A stretch of 64,000 nucleotides of DNA from Amphiura filiformis (lineage: Eukaryota > Echinodermata > Ophiuroidea > Amphilepidida > Amphiuridae). Below the pieces are notes generated by a model, which had not been told where the DNA came from, did no database searches, and saw only the letters and a list, made by a program, of their open reading frames with translations. The stretch lies in contig NC_092631.1 of assembly GCF_039555335.1 (NCBI RefSeq), positions 12,771,701 through 12,835,700 on the forward strand, in the 5' to 3' direction. Below are positions 59,382-64,000 of this stretch, piece after piece. The translations under genes were made by a program, and so were the position numbers. Each line of letters begins with the position of its first letter. Within the stretch, counting starts at the first letter, position 1.

Positions 59382-59799
59382 GAGAATTATTGCTGTATGT
59401 TTTTCTTACGTCCCCCATGGAAAAAATAGAGGGTGTGTCCACCTCCCCTACTTCCGCCGCCAACGGGTTTAAGAACAATAGAAAGAATAACAATAATACA
59501 TTATCGATGCTATTAGTATAAACTTTTTCAATAGTGTCCTCACATCCGTGACTCTGCAAGTGCGTTAGCTTAATGGACTATAAAATTAATTAATCGATGT
59601 AAAAACCTGTTTGTGGTGTCAAATTCAAAAGAAAGAACCAAGCTTTAAAACAAGACTATGAACTATGAAAGGTGCAAGTATTCATCTTCATTTTGAAAAT
59701 ATCATTATCATTTCCTTTTTTCAAGAAAAATGTCACGCATCCACCCTTTTAAAGATCCCAGTACAAGACACGTGGCCTGATAGTAAAACGTCATGTTAA

Positions 59800-60192
59800 A
59801 GGTAAAAAAAAAGGCGCAATGATTTATAGTGCGCTACGCACAGGCACAACGCCTAGACGTTGATCCACAAGCCTCAGCACACTTTACAGGTTGTCGCTAA
59901 CCACTACGGCCTCACATCATTCCATAAACCATTTTTAAACAACAAATCAGGGACTTTGCTGCTACAAGAGCGCACACCCTAGACATTCCACAATTAACCA
60001 TCGCAACCAGGATCAGCTCCCCGAGTTTCGTACGGGTTACAACGAGACAATTAGCAGCAAGTTCCTTGTCCAAGGAATTTCAAGCTAATTCTATTTTTCC
60101 ACGAGAGCATACTAGGCACCGCCAGGGTTCGAACCCCCAACCTCTCGCACCATAGTCGAACGCCTTAACGATTGAGCTAACTTGGCTGCTTT
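59800..60192 (-). mobile_element. tRNA-derived SINE
   Basis: On the minus strand a tRNA-like head begins near 60190 with tagctcaatcgttaaggcg (A box-like) and contains ggttcgaaccc (perfect B box, near 60130). It is followed by about 300 bp of body. The 3' tail is gcgcactataaatcattgcg followed by a T-run. Fusion to a long body and the tail identify it as a SINE rather than a working tRNA gene. Confidence 0.75.
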
Positions 60193-60988
60193 CAAATATT
60201 ACTAAAGGCCAACGTGTAGTGCGTCGTCTTTGCGGCAGGTTTTACCGTTTGGACAGATGTCGCATTTTGAGTTCTCCACTCTATAGGTAGAGATTATTCA
60301 AAACATTATTCGAAAAGTATGACATTAAACTCTATAAAGACATAATTCATTTGATATATTTTATGCAAGCCCTTTAATCAAAAGGTTTTTTGAAATTTTG
60401 TTTGAGCATTTTATTACATCGACAAGTACAGGCTGTATCAAAATGATTGCTACCCATCAGCTTCCAGCGATTATGGACAAGACTGCCACTTCAAGATGTA
60501 ACATAGGAGCTACCTTTTTTTTATCTAGTTGAATGTTATAAAAGGCCATAAACATTACTATCCTGGGCATTTCAGTTAGATGTATATCGGAGAAAAAGGC
60601 TTGTCCAATAAACCAAAAAAAATGGGTGCCAATCTTTTTGATGCAGTCTGTACATAGAGCAAGCATCAATTCCCGTGGGTAATTTTCATCTGCGATGTAT
60701 CATACTCAACAACGCATCCTGGCTGTATCGTAAGGGACTTCCGACAGAATTGCTTTATAACACCTTCTATTCCTTTATAATGTAATAATATCAACATTTC
60801 AGTAATTAGGTGAGACGAGACAACTCTTGAATTATAGATCTAAGGTCATGACGGTGTTCTGGATTTTTCTACCTGACTGGGATATCATCCAGCTATCACA
60901 CTTTTGACCAGATTCCCGGGGTGGCACTAAACTAAACTGGGCTCAAAAATACACCTAACAAAGGGTCATGTTATGATAAAGGGTCATT
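60193..60988. other. Interval without a supported gene
   Basis: The repeated words ggctgtatcaaaatgattg (60431) and ggctgtatcg (60721) hint at an old repeat. No exon supported. Confidence 0.45.
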
Positions 60989-61519
60989 CTAAACTGGCCT
61001 CAAAAAGAAACTTATAATTTTTCACAAGGTCATATCTTAAAATACTATCCATCAAAATGAACCAAAATTACACACATGATTACTTCAATATGCTACTCTA
61101 AATACATGTCACTGACCAAGCAGTTGCCTAACTGACACAACAGCAACATGCAGTGACATGGAACAGCTTCCTGGACCACATTCACAACCCAATGGATGTG
61201 TGCAATTGGTGGACTCTCCTGTCTCAGGATTGCCTCACAACAATAACACTCGTGCCAACGAACATAAACACACTCCTACATAGGCAAACACGGTGGACAC
61301 TGTCTATGTTCATGATGTTTGGGTTAGTGAGATTACCTTTATTTCAATTTTTTTGACTTCTTCACGTGCATTAAATATGTTGCCAAAATGACAGGCTGTT
61401 ACATGTGATACAGCATTTTTCAGTTGTGTCAGTAAGGCGATCGTATGGATATTGACATGTCATTAACGTAGAGATATGACAATATGAAATATTATAAGTT
61501 TCTTTTGGAGCCAGTTTAG
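60989..61519. mobile_element. ~530-bp MITE, complete copy
   Basis: The inverted ends are ctaaactggcctcaaaaaga on the left and tcttttggagccagtttag on the right, followed inward by caaggtcat-type sequence. A partial inverted copy is at 53130-53352. Confidence 0.75.
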
Positions 61520-61694
61520 CAACTGTGATGTGCAGCCATAATGGGAATCAGTCAGTAAGACTTGGAACACTAGGGGGCTAGGGACATTAAATACTAAGAT
61601 GTGTATTTTGTGCGGTCCCATTAGACCCCTTGATTTTTGTCCGTTTTCTCCCAAACTCCATTTAAAAAAAAATTTCCCCACAAACACCCCTTAA

Positions 61695-62228
61695 GGGATC
61701 TGGAATGAGCGTTTTGAGCGTTTCGACAGTATTTTTGTGGGACATGAGAGCACATCAGACATATCGAATTGCATTCTGAATACGAAGAATGTCTTTCTGA
61801 TATCAAATAATTTTTTTTTTGAAATTCACGATATAATACAAATTTTATGACAAATTATTAAATGTGATATTTTTGATATATAACAGTCCTCGAAATAAAT
61901 TTTATCAATCTAATGATATATTCTTAAAGTGTATGTAGCTGGGAGGAAAAGCCGACGATCAATTTAAAATTTTGACCTTTCATTTTGAAGATATGGATTT
62001 TTTCCCAAAAAGACTTTTTTTTTTGGTGTTTTGGGAAAAAAAATCCATATCTTCAATACGAAAGGTCAACATTTTCAATTGATTTCAATTTTCATTCCAC
62101 CTACATACACTTTAAGTACATATCATCAAATTTATTCGAGTACTGTTAAATATCAAAAATATCAATTTTTAATCATTTGCCATAAAATGCGTATTACATT
62201 GCGAATTTCAAAAAATCAAAATTATTTG
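61695..62228. mobile_element. TTAA palindromic MITE interrupted by an LTR retrotransposon
   Basis: Same family as 53475-54134, preceded by TTAA at 61691-61694. The right arm stops at aaaatcaaaattatttg (62228), about 110 bp short of its expected end, exactly where the LTR begins. The missing part should lie beyond the other end of the LTR element. Confidence 0.85.
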
Positions 62229-62911
62229 TGTAACCCAGGTTCATGTGTCAAGTGTAAACAATGACGTTACACTAATGACAGAACAAAATTTATAATCACA
62301 CTAAACAACGATGAGCCTTATCTTGATTTCTAAGTAAAAAACATTTATTAAGAATAAAAAAAGGAAATAAAAATAAAATAAACCTTAATACATTTTACTA
62401 GTAATATTACGCAAGCGCGCTGCTTCGCGGGGATCCCATAATAATATAGTTAAAATTTCAAAGTCAACAGTTCATCCAGTGTTGTAGTAAAGTCACAATC
62501 GGTGTAAATCACTCCCTCGGTGACCATCATCACAAATCACAAATCAGTCTCTGTAAAGATCATCTCTGTAAAGAGCCAGCAGAGTAGTCTCCTATCTCAC
62601 ATAATTCCATGTCATATATAAAATCCAACAGCTATATAATAAATCCAATGAAGCTGGTTCACTCAAAGTATCTTGTATTTCACAAGAACAGAATATTGAT
62701 GATTATAATTATGAAGATATACAATGTATGATAAAATTAGTATTTAATATCAGCATGATCAGAGGAATCAGACATCCATGCTGGCAGCACACGTAGTCTC
62801 TCCATATGTGGGCAAGGGTCAGCAGAGGCCAGAGGTCAGCAGAGGGGATTAAGTGGGATGAAGTTTTAGAGGTTGGAGGACCACTGGAATCTAACTTTTA
62901 GGGGTGTTACA
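62229..62911 (-). repeat. 3' LTR (683 bp)
   Basis: On the plus strand it begins tgtaacccaggttc and ends ggggtgttaca, giving TGTAAC...GTTACA ends in either direction. The purine tract borders its 5' edge on the minus strand, and MITE sequence borders its other edge. The last five bases before it (atttg) are the likely target duplication. Confidence 0.85.
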
Positions 62912-62924
62912 CTCTCCCCCTCTA
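62912..62924 (-). promoter_or_regulatory. Polypurine tract
   Basis: The minus strand reads ctagagggggagag immediately before the LTR TGTAAC. This is the expected primer site for plus-strand DNA synthesis in LTR retrotransposons. Confidence 0.8.
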
Positions 62925-62966
62925 GAATTATGGCCGTCCTCGGACATACTCGGCACCATTTCATCC

Positions 62967-64000
62967 TCAGTCCTGAAGCAAGCGAGCCATCAGCATACTA
63001 TTCATTTGTTGCTGCTGTTGTTGCTGCACCATTTGCTGTTGGATGAGGCCTAAGATATCACTCTTGGAAAGGACATCTGACTGGGGTGCAGTTGATATGC
63101 CTAACGTGTAAGACGCAGGTTCTCCTGGTTGGTAATACCCGAATCGCTGGGTTGGCTTACGCTCTCGTGCCGGTCGATTTGCCGTCGGGGTTGGCAAACT
63201 TGAAGTTTGACTCTCAGGTGATCCATTCTCACTTCCTTCTTCACTATCCTCAGCAGTCTCAGCATTAGTCTCTGGTGCTTGAGAGGTGCTTTCATCTGGG
63301 ACTACACTGTCAGAAGGGAGTTGGTCAGATGATGCAGCATCTAGCGAAGAGCTAGGGTGAGTAGGATCTTCTTCATCATTCTCCGGTGGACTGGGTGGTG
63401 TTGAATCATCCTCAGCATCTTTGGGTGAAGCAGGGAGTGTTGAATCGTCACCATCATCTTTATCTCCACTGGTGGTGTCATCCGGAGGTGAGCTGGGCCC
63501 AGGTATCTCCTCTAAATTCGGTGTACCGTCATTGTTCTCTTCTAGAGTTCCATCATCAATATGATCAGGGACGGTTTTCTGCGGAGTGTTTATATTGGGG
63601 CCTATTGAAGCTGGATCAGCAAGGTAGGTTCCATACTCTTTATCATCATCAACTTCATCTTCGTCATACACATCATCATCGTTCTTATTCCCACTACCCG
63701 ATGTGATACCTTCTTGTCTCACATTTTGTTTACGCTGCAGTCTCTTTGACCGTTTCACGGGCTGTGCAGCACGGGTTGGGGAACTTTCTCTTCCTTTTCC
63801 TTCTTCTTCTTCTACTTCTGTACTTTCCTTGAGGATTTTGCAAGGAAGCAACAAATTTCTGTGAAGGGTTCGAGATGGACCATCACCATCTTCTGGTTTG
63901 ATGACATACACAGGAATGTCATCACTTAATTTCTTCACCACAACATAAATGTTGTCCTCCCATCTATTTGCTAGTTTATGCTTTCCCTGAAAGGCCATCC
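62967..64000 (-). CDS. Ty3/Gypsy Pol C-terminus: integrase end plus acidic tail (5' partial)
   Basis: The frame enters from the right edge of the window and ends at 62967. It starts with GKHKLANRWEDNIYVVVKKL and RTLHRNLLLP, the conserved end of Ty3/Gypsy integrases (the H-K-L...W and R.LHRN.L.P pattern). About 290 further residues follow, rich in Asp, Glu, Ser and Pro (VYDEDEVDDDKEYGTY), with a C-terminal Gln run. The frame is open throughout, suggesting a fairly young insertion. The long acidic extension after integrase is unusual in length, and its role is unknown. The methionine near the edge is not the true start. Confidence 0.85.
   Translation of the reverse strand, partial: MAFQGKHKLANRWEDNIYVVVKKLSDDIPVYVIKPEDGDGPSRTLHRNLLLPCKILKESTEVEEEEGKGRESSPTRAAQPVKRSKRLQRKQNVRQEGITSGSGNKNDDDVYDEDEVDDDKEYGTYLADPASIGPNINTPQKTVPDHIDDGTLEENNDGTPNLEEIPGPSSPPDDTTSGDKDDGDDSTLPASPKDAEDDSTPPSPPENDEEDPTHPSSSLDAASSDQLPSDSVVPDESTSQAPETNAETAEDSEEGSENGSPESQTSSLPTPTANRPARERKPTQRFGYYQPGEPASYTLGISTAPQSDVLSKSDILGLIQQQMVQQQQQQQMNSMLMARLLQD

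Larger units (their letters stand above)
62229..64000 (-). mobile_element. Ty3/Gypsy LTR retrotransposon, 3' end (continues off window)
   Basis: On the minus strand the order is integrase C-terminus and pol tail, a short untranslated stretch, a purine tract, then the 3' LTR. The rest of gag-pol and the 5' LTR lie to the right of the window. Inserted into the MITE at 61695-62228. Confidence 0.85.

Noticed and set aside
60118..60190. tRNA gene
   Set aside because: The B box is perfect, but the tRNA head is fused to a ~300-bp body with a SINE tail.
60457..60669. 70-residue minus-strand frame
   Set aside because: No recognisable domain, and nearby repeated words suggest transposon sequence.

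Overview
The window looks like nuclear DNA from a marine invertebrate deuterostome, most likely an echinoderm or hemichordate. It is AT-rich, its genes have GT-AG introns, and transposons are abundant. It carries multidomain HYR/WSC/C-type-lectin exons, a Penelope-like element and a Ty3/Gypsy element, and the short string 'aggcct' recurs throughout. The species is inference. There are no operons, CRISPR arrays or bacterial signals.

Layout. 1-9.04 kb, plus strand: the interior of a large modular extracellular gene. Phase-compatible exons encode a C-type lectin domain (CTLD), Thr-rich linkers, a HYR domain, an unclassified linker, EGF-like modules, a WSC domain and a second CTLD. Both ends of the gene are missing, and the WSC exon changes frame. 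9-24 kb: transposon-dominated. A 5.94-kb Harbinger-like element (14595-20534) contains two 1.25-kb inverted arms around a single C2H2 zinc-finger gene. 24-41.6 kb: five tandem copies of a three-exon gene encoding an unrecognised 170-aa protein. Copies 2-5 sit in a ~2.87-kb direct repeat and appear to encode identical proteins. Copy 1 differs at six residues, and a 5'-truncated Penelope-like element with hammerhead-like motifs is inserted in its promoter. 41.6-47 kb: MITEs and simple repeats. 47.2-54.3 kb, plus strand: a complete five-exon gene for a secreted protein, made of a signal peptide, a duplicated Gly/Gln/Lys/His-rich region and a C-terminal domain with 12 cysteines. 57.7-57.9 kb, minus strand: a probable last exon of a Cys-loop (nicotinic-type) receptor with its stop codon against a MITE. 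58.3-58.9 kb: a nearly perfect 59-bp tandem repeat. 59.8-62.2 kb: a tRNA-derived SINE and MITEs. 62.2-64 kb, minus strand: the 3' end of a Ty3/Gypsy element (integrase C-terminus, acidic tail, polypurine tract, 3' LTR) inserted into a palindromic MITE.

The three host loci appear unrelated in function. The strongest candidates for undescribed biology are the tandem 170-aa gene family, the zinc-finger gene between long inverted arms, and the secreted Gly/Gln-rich cysteine protein. Exon boundaries were derived by hand from splice dinucleotides and reading-frame phase. No database search was possible.
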